Assembly (NCBI RefSeq): GCF_010550695.1
Contig: NZ_JAAGOB010000005.1
Span: 121,547 to 185,546 of the forward strand
DNA: 64,000 bases
DNA from: Phytoactinopolyspora alkaliphila
Lineage (GTDB): Bacteria; Actinomycetota; Actinomycetes; Jiangellales; Jiangellaceae
Direction of reading: 5' to 3'
Positions 1 to 8,776 of this stretch are shown here, in pieces; within the stretch, counting starts at the first letter, position 1, and each line of letters begins with the position of its first letter. The notes beneath the pieces were generated by a model, which saw nothing but the letters and a program-made list of their open reading frames with translations, did not search any database and had not been told where the DNA came from. A program made the position numbers and the translations under genes.

Positions 1-927
1 CAGGCACAGCTGTTTCTCGGCTTGCACCAGGAGGCGCGGATCAGCGGGGAACAAGCCCTCGAGATCGCGCGGAGGACGGGCATCCGCCAGTTGCCCGGGC
101 AGGTCCACGCGACGTTGTCCAGGATCGCCGCCGTTGAAGGCGACGAAGAGAACTCCCGCGACCTGGCGCAACGGGCCTTGTCCGAGGGTCCGACCTCGAT
201 ACGCCAGTGGGCCGTGGGATCACGGGCATTGCTCGACCTCGGCCTCGGACGGGCCGAGGAGGCGATGGAACGGCTCAGCGAGGACGCACCAGGATGGCGC
301 ACCGTCGTCGGGCCCGCTCTCCTGGCAGATACGGTCGAGGCTTGCGCGAGGTCGGGTCACCGTAGCGCAGCCCGGGTACCGCTGGAGCGGCTCGACGAAG
401 CCGCCACGCACTCGGGTACGGAATGGATCCGCGCTGTCGCCCTACGTTGCCACGCCATGACAAGCGACGACGGAGCGGCGGGCGACCTGTTCGCGCAAGC
501 GGTGTTCCTGCACCGGCAAGCGCCCACGCGTCCGTTCGAACAGGCGCGCACGGAGTTGGCCTACGGAGAGTGGCTCCGGCGGAGCCGGAGGCGAACGGAC
601 GCGCGGGTGTACCTGCGTTCGGCGCTGGGTATCTTCGACCGGATCGGCGCGGCACCGTGGACGGATCGGGCCCGGGCGGAGTTGCGGGCTACGGGTGAGT
701 CCCGGCCGCAACCACGGGGCGAAGAGGTGGGAGGCCTGGCGACCCTCACCGCGCAGGAGCGCATGGTCACGCAACTGGCGGCCACCGGGCTGAGCAATCA
801 GGAGATCGCGGTCCGGATGTCCATCAGCCCGCGGACCGTCGGCTACCACCTCTACAAGGCCTATCCCAAGCTCGGGATCACCAAGCGGATCGAGCTGGCC
901 AGGCTGGATCTCGCCGCGTCAGCATGA
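1..927 (+). CDS. LuxR-family transcriptional regulator, C-terminal part (5' end outside window)
   Basis: The frame is open from the first base, so the true start lies upstream of the window. The visible part is a helical, TPR-like region (repeated Ala/Leu/Arg-rich helices) followed by a C-terminal LuxR-type helix-turn-helix. The HTH begins near LTAQERMVTQLAATGLS and continues NQEIAVRMSISPRTVGYHL. This order fits the large ATP-binding LuxR (LAL/MalT-like) regulators, whose AAA-type ATPase would lie in the missing N-terminal part; that part cannot be seen here. A TTG near base 22 could be read as a start, but nothing favours it over continuation from upstream. It ends about 37 bp from the convergent lactonase gene. 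Confidence 0.85.
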   Translation, partial: QAQLFLGLHQEARISGEQALEIARRTGIRQLPGQVHATLSRIAAVEGDEENSRDLAQRALSEGPTSIRQWAVGSRALLDLGLGRAEEAMERLSEDAPGWRTVVGPALLADTVEACARSGHRSAARVPLERLDEAATHSGTEWIRAVALRCHAMTSDDGAAGDLFAQAVFLHRQAPTRPFEQARTELAYGEWLRRSRRRTDARVYLRSALGIFDRIGAAPWTDRARAELRATGESRPQPRGEEVGGLATLTAQERMVTQLAATGLSNQEIAVRMSISPRTVGYHLYKAYPKLGITKRIELARLDLAASA

Positions 928-964
928 TCGCCTGTCACCAGCGTAACGGCCGAGTACAACGAGC

Positions 965-1996
965 TCAGCGGGGGTGCGCCCAGACGATGCAGGCCGGGCT
1001 CGGCGTACTGAACGGGGAGCCCACTTGCTGGGGCACACCGGAGCCCGGGTCGATCTCGAAGGATGTGATGGTGTCGCCGAACTGGTTGGCGGAGTAGAGG
1101 TACGCGCCGTCCGGAGAGAGGACGATGTCCCGCGGGTGGTCCCCACCGCACGGCACTCCCGTCACGAGACTGAGCTCCGGTCCGCTGACGGCCAGGACGG
1201 CTATCTCGTCGACGAAGCGATTGGCCACGTACAGGTACGAGCCGTCCGCCGAGATCCGGATGGCCGACGGGTGGCTCGCTTCGCCGGCGCCGTCCGGTCG
1301 GGTGGAGACCGTGGACAGCACCGAGCCAGCGGCAAGATCGATGACCGTCACCGTCGAGTCGAGTTCGTTGGCCACGTAGGCGTACTGGTCCCGGATCACC
1401 AGGTGGCGTGGGCCGGCTCCGGGCGGGGCGTGCAGTTCGTCGACGAGATCGAGCGTTCCGGTCGCTTCATCTAGGGCGTATCTGTACACGGTGTCCGTTC
1501 CCAGGTCCGCAGCGAGCACGTGCCCGCGGCCAGGGCCGGTGCCGGGATCGGTGACGATCATGTGCGCGTGCGCCCTCTCCTGGCGCTCGCTGTTGGGTCC
1601 CGTGCCGGTGTGCTGGATCGTGTCCGACGCGGGGGCCAGCGCTCCGTCGGCGAGAATCGGGTGCACGGCCAGCGTGCCGGAGCCGTAGGAGGCGGTGAGC
1701 AGGTAGCGCCCACTGGAATGGACGGACAGGTGGCACGGTCCACCCCCGGTCTCCTGCGGTTCCCCGAGCGCGGTGAGGCACTCGCCGTCGATCTTCCATG
1801 CCCGCACCTGCCCCTGGGCACGCTCCGCGAGTGAGTACAGGACGGTGCCGTCGGCCGAGAGCGCGAGATACATGGGGTCCGACGTCTCAGCGACGCCCAC
1901 CGGCGTGAACGTCGCGCCATCGATGTCCATCACGGTGATGCCGCTGGCTGGACTGCCTGGTCCTGTGGTCGAAGCTGCTCCCAGATATGCGCGCAT
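965..1996 (-). CDS. lactonase-family beta-propeller protein (6-phosphogluconolactonase-like)
   Basis: The 343-residue protein has the repeated blade motifs of the YbhE/lactonase propeller family: SADGTVLYSLA, HSSGRYLLTASY, SADGSYLYVANR and SPDGAYLYSANQ, each one blade apart. Family members include 6-phosphogluconolactonase of the pentose phosphate pathway, but many homologues have unknown substrates, so the reaction is inferred only at family level. I chose the ATG at 1996 (MRAYLGAAS) because family members begin right at the first blade strand; an upstream in-frame ATG at 2035 would add 13 unrelated residues. No signal peptide is seen, so it is probably cytoplasmic. It is divergent from the nucleotidyltransferase gene at 2184. 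Confidence 0.8.
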   Translation of the reverse strand: MRAYLGAASTTGPGSPASGITVMDIDGATFTPVGVAETSDPMYLALSADGTVLYSLAERAQGQVRAWKIDGECLTALGEPQETGGGPCHLSVHSSGRYLLTASYGSGTLAVHPILADGALAPASDTIQHTGTGPNSERQERAHAHMIVTDPGTGPGRGHVLAADLGTDTVYRYALDEATGTLDLVDELHAPPGAGPRHLVIRDQYAYVANELDSTVTVIDLAAGSVLSTVSTRPDGAGEASHPSAIRISADGSYLYVANRFVDEIAVLAVSGPELSLVTGVPCGGDHPRDIVLSPDGAYLYSANQFGDTITSFEIDPGSGVPQQVGSPFSTPSPACIVWAHPR

Positions 1997-2183
1997 GGCA
2001 CGTATCCTGCCCGATGCGGGGCTCGCGGAGAACACTCGGGTCCGTGCCCGGGCAGGGACGTGACGGCCCGCGTCTACCGTCGTGCATTAGGGTCGTGGAC
2101 GGCATGTGCCGGCGAACGAACGGTGAACGCATCGGCAGCCGAGCGCGTGGCCGCGACGCAGCCGAACGAGGGGAAGAGAGACC

Positions 2184-2900
2184 GTGACAACGGCCCGAGA
2201 TCATATGGTCCGGCAGGCTGTGATCCTGGCCGGGGGCCAGGGATCGCGTCTCAAACCGCTCACCGACACCATCCCCAAGGCGATGATCGAGATCGATGGA
2301 CGGTGCATCATCGACCATCAGATCGGGTGGCTCGCCGAGTCAGGCGTCACCGACGTCGTCGTGTCGGCAGGTCACCTGCATGAGCGTCTCGCCGAGCACC
2401 TGGCGGCCTCGTCCCAGCCCTTGCGCACCCAGACCGTCGTCGAAGAGGAGCCGCTCGGGCGAGGCGGCGGGCTGAAGTACGCGGGCAGGCACCTGCCGGA
2501 CCATGACGCGCCCTGGTATGCCCTCAACGGCGATATCTGGACCCGGTTCAACCTCCTCGACATGACGGCCTACCACGCCGAGCGTGGGGCTACGGCCACC
2601 ATCGGACTGGCTCGCCCACGTATCCCGTGGGGTGTCGTGGACCTCGACGAGTTCGGGCGGGTCACGGACTTCGTGGAAGCGCCGCCATCGCCCTACCCGG
2701 TGAACGGCGGTGTCTACGTCTTCTCCCAGGAGATGCTCGAGCTCTTGCCCGAGGTCGGAGACCATGAACGGGCGACGTTCCCCATGCTGGCCAAGCAACG
2801 CCGGCTGGCCGGATACCCCATCGAGGGATACTGGCGTGCCATCGATACGGCCAAGGACGTGTCCGAGGCGGCGAAGGAGCTGAGGTCCTCGCAGCCGTGA
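2184..2900 (+). CDS. sugar-phosphate nucleotidyltransferase
   Basis: The N-terminus carries the nucleotide-binding signature of the NTP_transferase family, AVILAGGQGSRLKPLTD, followed by PKAMIEI, a classic sugar-1-phosphate nucleotidyltransferase start. An acidic metal site is visible as ALNGDIW, and NGGVYVF follows in the second half. At 238 residues it is the short single-domain type, without a left-handed beta-helix acyltransferase or an isomerase domain. It probably makes an NDP-sugar such as GDP-mannose or a heptose derivative; the sugar cannot be told from sequence. GTG at 2184 follows a purine-rich stretch (GGGGAAGAGAG). An internal ATG at 2205 is the alternative. No glycosyltransferase or sugar-modifying neighbour is present to fix the pathway. 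Confidence 0.85.
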   Translation: MTTARDHMVRQAVILAGGQGSRLKPLTDTIPKAMIEIDGRCIIDHQIGWLAESGVTDVVVSAGHLHERLAEHLAASSQPLRTQTVVEEEPLGRGGGLKYAGRHLPDHDAPWYALNGDIWTRFNLLDMTAYHAERGATATIGLARPRIPWGVVDLDEFGRVTDFVEAPPSPYPVNGGVYVFSQEMLELLPEVGDHERATFPMLAKQRRLAGYPIEGYWRAIDTAKDVSEAAKELRSSQP

Positions 2901-2998
2901 GGGCTACCGCACCGGCCCGGCGTAAGGTTCGCCAAACCTTGTGAAGGCTAGTCATGGCTTCGTGGAAATCGCAGGTGAGCTGGGCTAACGTCGGCTCT

Positions 2999-3505
2999 AT
3001 GATGCTTAACGACACGCTAGCCAAAGCCTTTTCCGACCAGATCACCCTCGAGATCGAGTCCTCGGTCGCCTACCTTCAGCTGGCCATCGCTCTGGAGGAT
3101 GCCAACTTGCCGGGTATGGCCTCCTGGATGCGGATTCAGTCCGACGAGGAGCGAGTCCACGCCGCGAAGTTCATCGACCACGTGACGGCCCGTGGCAACC
3201 GGCCGCAGATCGGTGACATCTCGGCTCCGCAAGACCCTGGCGCCGAGGTTGTCACCGCCTTCGAAGCGGCATTGGTCCACGAGCAGAAGGTGTCCGAGTC
3301 GATCCGTGCGCTCTACCGGTTGGCGCAGGCCGAAGGCGACATCGACAGCTTGCCGTTGCTGAGCTGGTTCATCGAGGAGCAGATCGAAGAGGAGTCCACC
3401 GTCTCGGAGATCCTCGGCCGGCTGCATCTTATCGGTGACGACGGCCCGGGCTTGCTGCGCCTTGACGGTGAACTGGGCGCTCGCTCCCCGGGCTCCGACG
3501 CCTAG
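2999..3505 (+). CDS. ferritin
   Basis: This is a four-helix-bundle ferritin-like protein of about 168 residues, the usual size for a 24-mer iron-storage ferritin. The first helix carries EIESSVAYLQLAIALE. The second has the EExxxA-H type iron ligands as DEERVHAAKFIDHV. A later Glu-rich helix, FIEEQIEEESTVSEI, completes the ferroxidase-type set. No heme-binding Met that would mark a bacterioferritin is obvious. Function: oxidises and stores iron in the cytoplasm. The start is at one of two tandem ATGs (2999 or 3002); an in-frame ATG at 2954 would add 15 residues not typical of the family. The stop overlaps the stop region of the convergent membrane gene by 3 bases. Confidence 0.88.
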   Translation: MMLNDTLAKAFSDQITLEIESSVAYLQLAIALEDANLPGMASWMRIQSDEERVHAAKFIDHVTARGNRPQIGDISAPQDPGAEVVTAFEAALVHEQKVSESIRALYRLAQAEGDIDSLPLLSWFIEEQIEEESTVSEILGRLHLIGDDGPGLLRLDGELGARSPGSDA

Positions 3506-4671
3506 AGTCTCGACGTCCAGGCGGTCAGCTTCCGCATCGATCGCACGGCGCTGGCCGTGACTGCTTCCAGCGGCCCGCGGCCGGCGTACCGACGCCACGG
3601 GACGGCTATGGCCAGCGCCACCGCCATGTGCAGCCCCGCCGCATACTCCACGTTCCCCGGGATAGCGGTGGCGAGCAGCAGCACGTGGACCGAGTAGAGG
3701 GTGAACGTCATACTGCCGACGGCCGCGAGTGGCGAGAGCAGACCGCTGAACCGGCTGGCGAGGAGCAGCGTCAGACCGAGGACGGCTGCCGCTGTGCCGA
3801 TGGTGTGCAGCATGTCGAACGGCGTGGCAGTGTGGGGTGACGCCACCGTGAGCCACCACGCCGTAGTGGTGGGCGTCGTTCCGTAGAACGACGTGTTCAG
3901 GACGCCGTCGGTGAACGGCCGGCTGGTGGGATGCCCGCCGGTGCCGGCCTCGGTCAAGCGGTCCATCACACCCTGTCGGAGCAGCACCCAGGACAGCACG
4001 TAGGTTCCGACAGCCAGGGCGGCCCCGCCGGCGAAGATCCTGGCGGCCACGCTGGTCGACGCGAGGGTCAGCCTGCCGAGCGCAAGCCCGGCGAGGACAT
4101 ACGCGAGCCAGGGCAGCACCGGATAGTAGCCGGTGACCGTGAGCTGCCAGAACAAGCCGACCGGATCGGCGAGGGACTCCGTCGTGACGTTGCCACTGGT
4201 TCGCGGCAGCCCCTGGAGCCTGAGGACATGGCTCAGCACAGGTGCTGTGAGAGCCCAGAATCCGGCGAGTGCGAAGAGCGCAGGCGCGCGGAGCCCGAGA
4301 AACGGTATGGCTGCCAGGAACAGGACCCCGTAGTAGACGAGGATCACGGCCACGCCGGAGTCCGGGAGCCCGATGGCTAGGCCGACTACCACGAGGAAGC
4401 CGGCGCGCACGGCCGTGGCTGCCCGTGCTTGGCGCGGCGCCGTCCCCCTGGGCTCGGTGGAGCCTCCGCTGGCCAGTGCCAGCCCGACGCCGGCGAGCAC
4501 AGCGAAGAGAGCCGAGGCTCGTCCACTGGCGACTAGATGGGCGGCGGTCGATCCGCCGTCAGCACCTACGGACGGGGTGACATGGACGGCGATCATGCCG
4601 AAGAGCGCCAGCCCGCGGGCGGCGTCGACGCCGACCAGCCGCCTCGGCTGCTGGCGCGTGGCCTCGTCCAC
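3502..4671 (-). CDS. multi-pass membrane protein, DUF418/heparan-alpha-glucosaminide N-acetyltransferase-like
   Basis: The 389-residue protein opens with VGVDAARGLALFGMIAVH, the N-terminal signature shared by the DUF1624/HGSNAT and DUF418 (YeiB) membrane families. About ten hydrophobic segments follow, for example ALFAVLAGVGLALA and FLVVVGLAIGLPDSG. A conserved-looking His-rich stretch, PHTATPFDMLHTIG, lies in the second half. Such proteins are thought to move acyl groups across the membrane, but no substrate is known for bacterial members. The 3' end overlaps the convergent ferritin gene by a few bases. It is followed upstream (at 4685) by a tiny membrane protein gene on the same strand, probably co-transcribed. 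Confidence 0.75.
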   Translation of the reverse strand: MDEATRQQPRRLVGVDAARGLALFGMIAVHVTPSVGADGGSTAAHLVASGRASALFAVLAGVGLALASGGSTEPRGTAPRQARAATAVRAGFLVVVGLAIGLPDSGVAVILVYYGVLFLAAIPFLGLRAPALFALAGFWALTAPVLSHVLRLQGLPRTSGNVTTESLADPVGLFWQLTVTGYYPVLPWLAYVLAGLALGRLTLASTSVAARIFAGGAALAVGTYVLSWVLLRQGVMDRLTEAGTGGHPTSRPFTDGVLNTSFYGTTPTTTAWWLTVASPHTATPFDMLHTIGTAAAVLGLTLLLASRFSGLLSPLAAVGSMTFTLYSVHVLLLATAIPGNVEYAAGLHMAVALAIAVPWRRYAGRGPLEAVTASAVRSMRKLTAWTSRL

Positions 4672-4684
4672 GCCCTGCCTCGCT

Positions 4685-4804
4685 TTAGAAGACCAGGGAA
4701 GCGATGAACGGCGCCATTGTCAGCACCAGGCAGGCAACCAGGACGATGGCGACCAGGCGCTTGCGCGGGTCGGTCGGCCGCGGGGTGTCATCGGTCTCAC
4801 GCAT
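4685..4804 (-). CDS. small single-span membrane protein (39 aa)
   Basis: A short ORF starting at the ATG at 4804 encodes a charged N-terminus (MRETDDTPRPTDPRKR) followed by one strong membrane segment, LVAIVLVACLVLTMAPFIA. This is the usual layout of tiny actinobacterial membrane proteins. The frame can be extended upstream to 4924, but that part is Arg/Pro-rich and would run into the dnaK promoter region and its HspR operators, so I reject the extension. It lies 13 bp upstream of the DUF418-like gene on the same strand and may be co-transcribed with it. No family is recognised; function unknown. Confidence 0.5.
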   Translation of the reverse strand: MRETDDTPRPTDPRKRLVAIVLVACLVLTMAPFIASLVF

Positions 4805-4914
4805 GCGATCCACCTTATGCGGTAGGTGTGATCCGGGGGAGGGCACGCGCTGCCAGGATGTGGCCGGACGCGGGAACACGCCGGACCGGCGGGGCGTTGT
4901 CTCGTGTGTGAGAA

Positions 4915-4935
4915 GTTGAGTCACCTACACTCAAC
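4915..4935. promoter_or_regulatory. HAIR element 1 (HspR operator) upstream of dnaK
   Basis: The sequence is GTTGAGT, seven bases, then ACTCAAC: a perfect inverted repeat with 7-bp arms. It matches the HspR-associated inverted repeat CTTGAGT-N7-ACTCAAG at 12 of 14 arm positions, the two differences being a matched outer G:C pair. It lies 52 bp (centre to centre) upstream of the second, consensus HAIR, close to five helical turns, which would put two HspR dimers on the same face of DNA. Confidence 0.8.
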
Positions 4936-4940
4936 ACAGT

Positions 4941-4968
4941 TTGACAACCATGACAGCAGGACCATACT
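4941..4968 (+). promoter_or_regulatory. dnaK promoter (-35 TTGACA, -10 CATACT)
   Basis: TTGACA at 4941-4946 is followed after 16 bases by CATACT at 4963-4968, one mismatch from TATACT. The -10 overlaps the left arm of the downstream HAIR by two bases, and the -35 lies just after the upstream HAIR. HspR binding would therefore occlude RNA polymerase, which agrees with known HspR repression of housekeeping-type heat-shock promoters in actinobacteria. The same CATACTTGAGT block occurs in front of clpB. Confidence 0.7.
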
Positions 4969-4987
4969 TGAGTCTGAGTGACTCAAG
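4967..4987. promoter_or_regulatory. HAIR element 2 (consensus HspR operator) at the dnaK promoter
   Basis: CTTGAGT at 4967-4973, seven bases, then ACTCAAG at 4981-4987: an exact match to the published HAIR consensus CTTGAGT-N7-ACTCAAG. It overlaps the -10 hexamer of the dnaK promoter, and the regulator gene hspR is the last gene of the same operon, so this is an autoregulatory operator. Confidence 0.92.
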
Positions 4988-5029
4988 AGTCTCAAGGTTT
5001 TCACTACGCAGTATCTAGGAGGAAGCGCC

Positions 5030-6898
5030 ATGGCACGAGCTGTCGGCATTGACCTCGGCACCACGAACTCGGTCGTCGCCGTCCTGGAGGGCGGCGAGCC
5101 CGCGGTGATCGCGAATGCCGAAGGTGCCCGTACCACCCCGTCCGTCGTCGCGTTCGCGAAGAATGGCGAGGTTCTCGTCGGTGAGGTCGCGAAACGCCAG
5201 GCCGTCACCAACGTCGAGCGGACCATCCGTTCGGTGAAGCGGCACATGGGCACGGACTGGTCCACGGAGATCGACAGCAAGGCGTTCACGCCGCAGCAGA
5301 TCTCCGCCTTCGTCCTGCAGAAGCTGAAGCGGGACGCCGAGGCCTACCTTGGTGAGACCATCACCGACGCCGTGGTCACGGTGCCCGCGTACTTCAGTGA
5401 TGCTCAGCGGCAGGCGACCAAGGAAGCCGGCGAGATCGCCGGGTTGAACGTGCTGCGCATCGTCAACGAGCCCACGGCCGCCGCTCTCGCCTACGGCCTG
5501 GACAAGGGCGACAGCGAGCACACCATTCTGGTCTTCGACCTCGGTGGTGGCACGTTCGACGTGTCCCTGCTGGAGATCGGCGAGGGCGTCGTCGAGGTGA
5601 AGGCCACCAGCGGTGACAACCACCTCGGTGGTGACGACTGGGACCAGAAGGTTGTCGACTGGCTGGTCGATCGGGTGAAGTCCACCCACGGCCTGGACCT
5701 GTCCAAGGACAAGATCGCCATGCAGCGTGTCCGCGAGGCCGCGGAGCGGGCCAAGATCGAGCTGTCGTCGAGCACCCAGACGTCGATCTCCCTCCCTTAC
5801 ATCGCGCAGGATGCCGAGAAGAACCCGGTTCACGTCGACGAGAGCCTGTCACGCGCGCAATTCGAGCAGATGACCGCCGATTTGCTGGCGCGTACCAAGT
5901 CGCCGTTCGAGTCGGTCATCCGGGACGCAGGCGTCTCGGTCGACCAGATCGACCACGTGGTGCTGGTGGGCGGTTCCACCCGGATGCCCGCGGTGGTCAA
6001 TCTGGTCAAGGAGCTCTCCGGCAAGGACCCGCACAAGGGTGTCAACCCGGACGAGGTCGTCGCCGTCGGCGCCAGCCTTCAGGCCGGTGTGCTGCGCGGT
6101 GAGGTCAAGGACGTCCTGCTTCTCGACGTCACCCCCCTGTCGCTCGGAATCGAGACCAAGGGCGGCGTCATGACCAAGCTGATCGAGCGCAACACCACCA
6201 TCCCCACCAAGCGGTCGGAGATCTTCACCACCGCGGAGGACAACCAGCCCACTGTGGGCATCCAGGTGTACCAGGGTGAGCGCGAGATCGCGGCGTACAA
6301 CAAGAAGCTCGGCACCTTCGACCTGACCGGTCTGCCGCCTGCGCCGCGTGGCGTCCCCCAGATCGAGGTCACCTTCGACATCGACGCGAACGGTATCGTC
6401 CACGTCTCCGCGAAGGATCTCGGCACCGGCCGAGAGCAGTCCATGACCATCACCGGTGGCTCGGCCCTGGCCAAGGAAGACATCGACCAGATGGTCAAGG
6501 ACGCCGAGCAGTACGCCGAGGAGGACCGTAAGCGGCGAGAGGCGGCCGAGAACCGTAACCAGGCGGAGTCGCTGGTCTACCAGACGGAGAAGTTCCTCGC
6601 CGACAACACCGAGAAGGTGGAGACTCTCTCCGCCGAGGTCCGGGATGACGTGAACTCCGCACTGGCCGACGCTAAGAAGGCGCTCGAGGGTGCCGACGAC
6701 GCTGCCATCAAGTCGAGCTCGGAGCGGTTGCAGACCGCGTTCCAGTCATTGGGCGCGGCGATCTACGCCACCGCCGAGCCGCCGAGCGGCGATCCGGGAG
6801 CACAGGCCGATGCCGGTGCCGGTGAGAGCGCCGAGCCCACCGCCGACGAGGATGTCGTCGAGGCCGAGATCGTGGACGAGGAGAAGGACGACAAGTGA
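5030..6898 (+). CDS. dnaK: molecular chaperone DnaK (Hsp70)
   Basis: Full-length 622-residue Hsp70. The N-terminal ATPase domain has the phosphate-1 motif [17 protein letters not shown], the phosphate-2 motif [17 protein letters not shown] and the adenosine motif [15 protein letters not shown]. The substrate-binding domain begins near [18 protein letters not shown] helical lid and an acidic, Ala-rich C-terminal tail ending EEKDDK follow. It folds and refolds cytoplasmic proteins with DnaJ and GrpE, whose genes follow. The start is fixed by AGGAGG at 5017-5022, seven bases before the ATG. It is the first gene of the dnaK-grpE-dnaJ-hspR operon and lies under two HAIR operators; grpE overlaps its stop codon by 4 bases. 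Confidence 0.98.
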   Translation: MARAVGIDLGTTNSVVAVLEGGEPAVIANAEGARTTPSVVAFAKNGEVLVGEVAKRQAVTNVERTIRSVKRHMGTDWSTEIDSKAFTPQQISAFVLQKLKRDAEAYLGETITDAVVTVPAYFSDAQRQATKEAGEIAGLNVLRIVNEPTAAALAYGLDKGDSEHTILVFDLGGGTFDVSLLEIGEGVVEVKATSGDNHLGGDDWDQKVVDWLVDRVKSTHGLDLSKDKIAMQRVREAAERAKIELSSSTQTSISLPYIAQDAEKNPVHVDESLSRAQFEQMTADLLARTKSPFESVIRDAGVSVDQIDHVVLVGGSTRMPAVVNLVKELSGKDPHKGVNPDEVVAVGASLQAGVLRGEVKDVLLLDVTPLSLGIETKGGVMTKLIERNTTIPTKRSEIFTTAEDNQPTVGIQVYQGEREIAAYNKKLGTFDLTGLPPAPRGVPQIEVTFDIDANGIVHVSAKDLGTGREQSMTITGGSALAKEDIDQMVKDAEQYAEEDRKRREAAENRNQAESLVYQTEKFLADNTEKVETLSAEVRDDVNSALADAKKALEGADDAAIKSSSERLQTAFQSLGAAIYATAEPPSGDPGAQADAGAGESAEPTADEDVVEAEIVDEEKDDK

Positions 6899-7590
6899 CC
6901 GACCACGAGCACGACTCGGAGGAGTACGTCGAGGCCCCGGTTGTCCGGGACCGGCGGCGCATCGATCCGCAGACGGGCCAGCGGCGGGAACCTGACGACG
7001 TCCCTGAGCCCGAGCCGCCGCTTGCCCATGCGGCAGCGGCGGCGCCGGAAGACTACGCGCCGTCCGGTTCCGGCGATGACGCAGAGCTCACCCAGGCTCG
7101 AGCCGAAGCGGCGGAGCGGCTGGACGATTTGCGGCGGGTGCAGGCCGAATACACCAACTACCGGCGCCGGGTGGAGCGCGACCGGGAAGCGGTGCGCGAA
7201 GCCGCGAGAGTCGAGGTGCTGTCGGGAATGCTCAGCGTTCTCGACGACATCGGCAGAGCGCGCGAGCACGGTGACCTGACCGGGGCGTTCCGTGCCGTCG
7301 GCGAGGCACTCGAGGCGGCGGTCACCAAGGCCGGCCTTGAGCAGTACGGCGAGGTGGGCGACGAGTTCGATCCCACCGTGCACGAGGCGCTCATGCACGG
7401 TTATGCGGACGACATCACGGTGCCCACGTGTACGCAGATTCTGCAGCCTGGGTATCGCGTCGGCGAGCGGATCGTGCGTCCGGCCAGGGTTGCCGTGGCC
7501 GAGCCGACCGAGGCGCTTGGGCAAGCCGACTCTGACGCCGGTGCCGGAAACGCTGGAGATGCGGCAGAGCCCAGTTCAGAGGAAGAATAG
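6895..7590 (+). CDS. grpE: nucleotide exchange factor GrpE
   Basis: The 231-residue protein has an acidic, disordered N-terminal region, then a long coiled coil ([20 protein letters not shown]) and the GrpE core [13 protein letters not shown]. It ends in the beta domain with the family signature near [16 protein letters not shown]. It speeds ADP release from DnaK and works as a dimer in the cytoplasm. GTG at 6895 overlaps the dnaK stop by 4 bases, so translation is probably coupled. The C-terminal tail after [12 protein letters not shown] is low-complexity and acidic. Regulation is through the HAIR operators upstream of dnaK. Confidence 0.96.
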   Translation: MTDHEHDSEEYVEAPVVRDRRRIDPQTGQRREPDDVPEPEPPLAHAAAAAPEDYAPSGSGDDAELTQARAEAAERLDDLRRVQAEYTNYRRRVERDREAVREAARVEVLSGMLSVLDDIGRAREHGDLTGAFRAVGEALEAAVTKAGLEQYGEVGDEFDPTVHEALMHGYADDITVPTCTQILQPGYRVGERIVRPARVAVAEPTEALGQADSDAGAGNAGDAAEPSSEEE

Positions 7591-7623
7591 CTTCAACAGC
7601 GTGAGAAGGGAGGGGCGCAGCAC

Positions 7624-8775
7624 GTGAGTACCAAGGACTGGATCGAGAAGGACTACTACAAGATCCTCGGTGTGCCGAAGGACGCCGACGCGGCAACGGT
7701 GAAGAAGGCCTACCGCACCTTGGCTCGCGAGCTGCACCCCGACCGCAACAAGGACGACAAGACCGCCGAGGACCGGTTCAAGGACGTCTCCGAGGCATAC
7801 TCGGTGCTCTCCGACCCGGAGAAGCGCAAGCAGTACGACGAGGCGCGGACCCTGTTCGGCAGCGGCATGCGCGTGCCCGGCGGCAGTGGTGGCTCGTTCA
7901 ATTTCGATCTTGGGGACATCTTCACCGGCACTGGTTCCGGCCAGGGCGGCCTGGGGGATGTCTTCGGTGGGCTTTTCGGTCAGCGCACCCGTTCTCGGGG
8001 CACCGGAGCCCGCCGCGGCGCCGACGTCGAGACGAACGTGTCGATCGAGTTCGAAGAAGCCGTCGACGGCAAGACCGTGCCGCTGCGGATGACCAGCTCG
8101 TCGGCCTGCACGTCGTGCGCCGGGACCGGTGCTCGCGCCGGCACGGTTCCGCGGGTCTGTCCCACGTGCACCGGGACCGGATACACGAGTACCGACTCGG
8201 GTGGCTTCGGGATGGCCGAGCCGTGCCGCGACTGCATGGGCCGCGGCCTGGTGGTCGACGATCCTTGCCCGGTGTGCAGCGGCTCCGGTCGCGGCACCAC
8301 CAGCAAGGTCATGAACGTGCGGATTCCAGCCGGCGTGGTGGACGGCCAGCGTATCCGGTTGCGCGGCAAGGGTGCGCCCGGTGAACGCGGAGGGCCGGCG
8401 GGTGACCTCTACGTCACCGTCAAGGTGGGCGAACATCCGGTGTTCGGCCGCAAGGCGGAACACCTGACTGTCACCGTCCCCGTGACGTTCCCCGAGGTCA
8501 CTCTGGGCGCCGACATCAAGGTTCCCACGCTGAACGGCGTACCTGTCACGTTGAAGCTCCCGCCCGGCACTCCCAATGGACGCACCTTCCGGGTTCGCGG
8601 CCGAGGAGCCACCCGGCGGGACGGTACTCGCGGTGACCTGTTGGTCACGGTGGAGGTCGTCGTTCCACAGCGCGTCGAGCAGCCCGCCAAGGAGGCCCTG
8701 GAGGCCTTCCAGTCCGCAACATCGGGTGACGATATCCGCGCAGAGCTGATGCGCGAGGCTTCGAAGCGAGGTTGA
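7624..8775 (+). CDS. dnaJ: chaperone DnaJ (DnaJ1 type)
   Basis: The 383-residue Hsp40 begins with a J domain (DYYKILGVPKDADAATVKKA) with the essential HPD triad at residues 38-40. A Gly/Phe-rich linker follows. The zinc-binding domain has all four CxxCxGxG repeats: CTSCAGTG, CPTCTGTG, CRDCMGRG and CPVCSGSG. The C-terminal substrate-binding barrels follow. It delivers substrates to DnaK and stimulates its ATPase. The N-terminal DWIEKDYY is typical of the actinobacterial copy inside the dnaK operon. GTG at 7624 follows a purine-rich GAAGGGAGGGG site. It is 33 bp after grpE and 1 bp before hspR. Confidence 0.97.
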   Translation: MSTKDWIEKDYYKILGVPKDADAATVKKAYRTLARELHPDRNKDDKTAEDRFKDVSEAYSVLSDPEKRKQYDEARTLFGSGMRVPGGSGGSFNFDLGDIFTGTGSGQGGLGDVFGGLFGQRTRSRGTGARRGADVETNVSIEFEEAVDGKTVPLRMTSSSACTSCAGTGARAGTVPRVCPTCTGTGYTSTDSGGFGMAEPCRDCMGRGLVVDDPCPVCSGSGRGTTSKVMNVRIPAGVVDGQRIRLRGKGAPGERGGPAGDLYVTVKVGEHPVFGRKAEHLTVTVPVTFPEVTLGADIKVPTLNGVPVTLKLPPGTPNGRTFRVRGRGATRRDGTRGDLLVTVEVVVPQRVEQPAKEALEAFQSATSGDDIRAELMREASKRG

Positions 8776-8776
8776 C

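Noticed and set aside
5015-5833. Large minus-strand ORFs opposite dnaK, dnaJ and clpB
   Set aside because: Typical antisense open frames of high-GC genes, without domains or ribosome sites.
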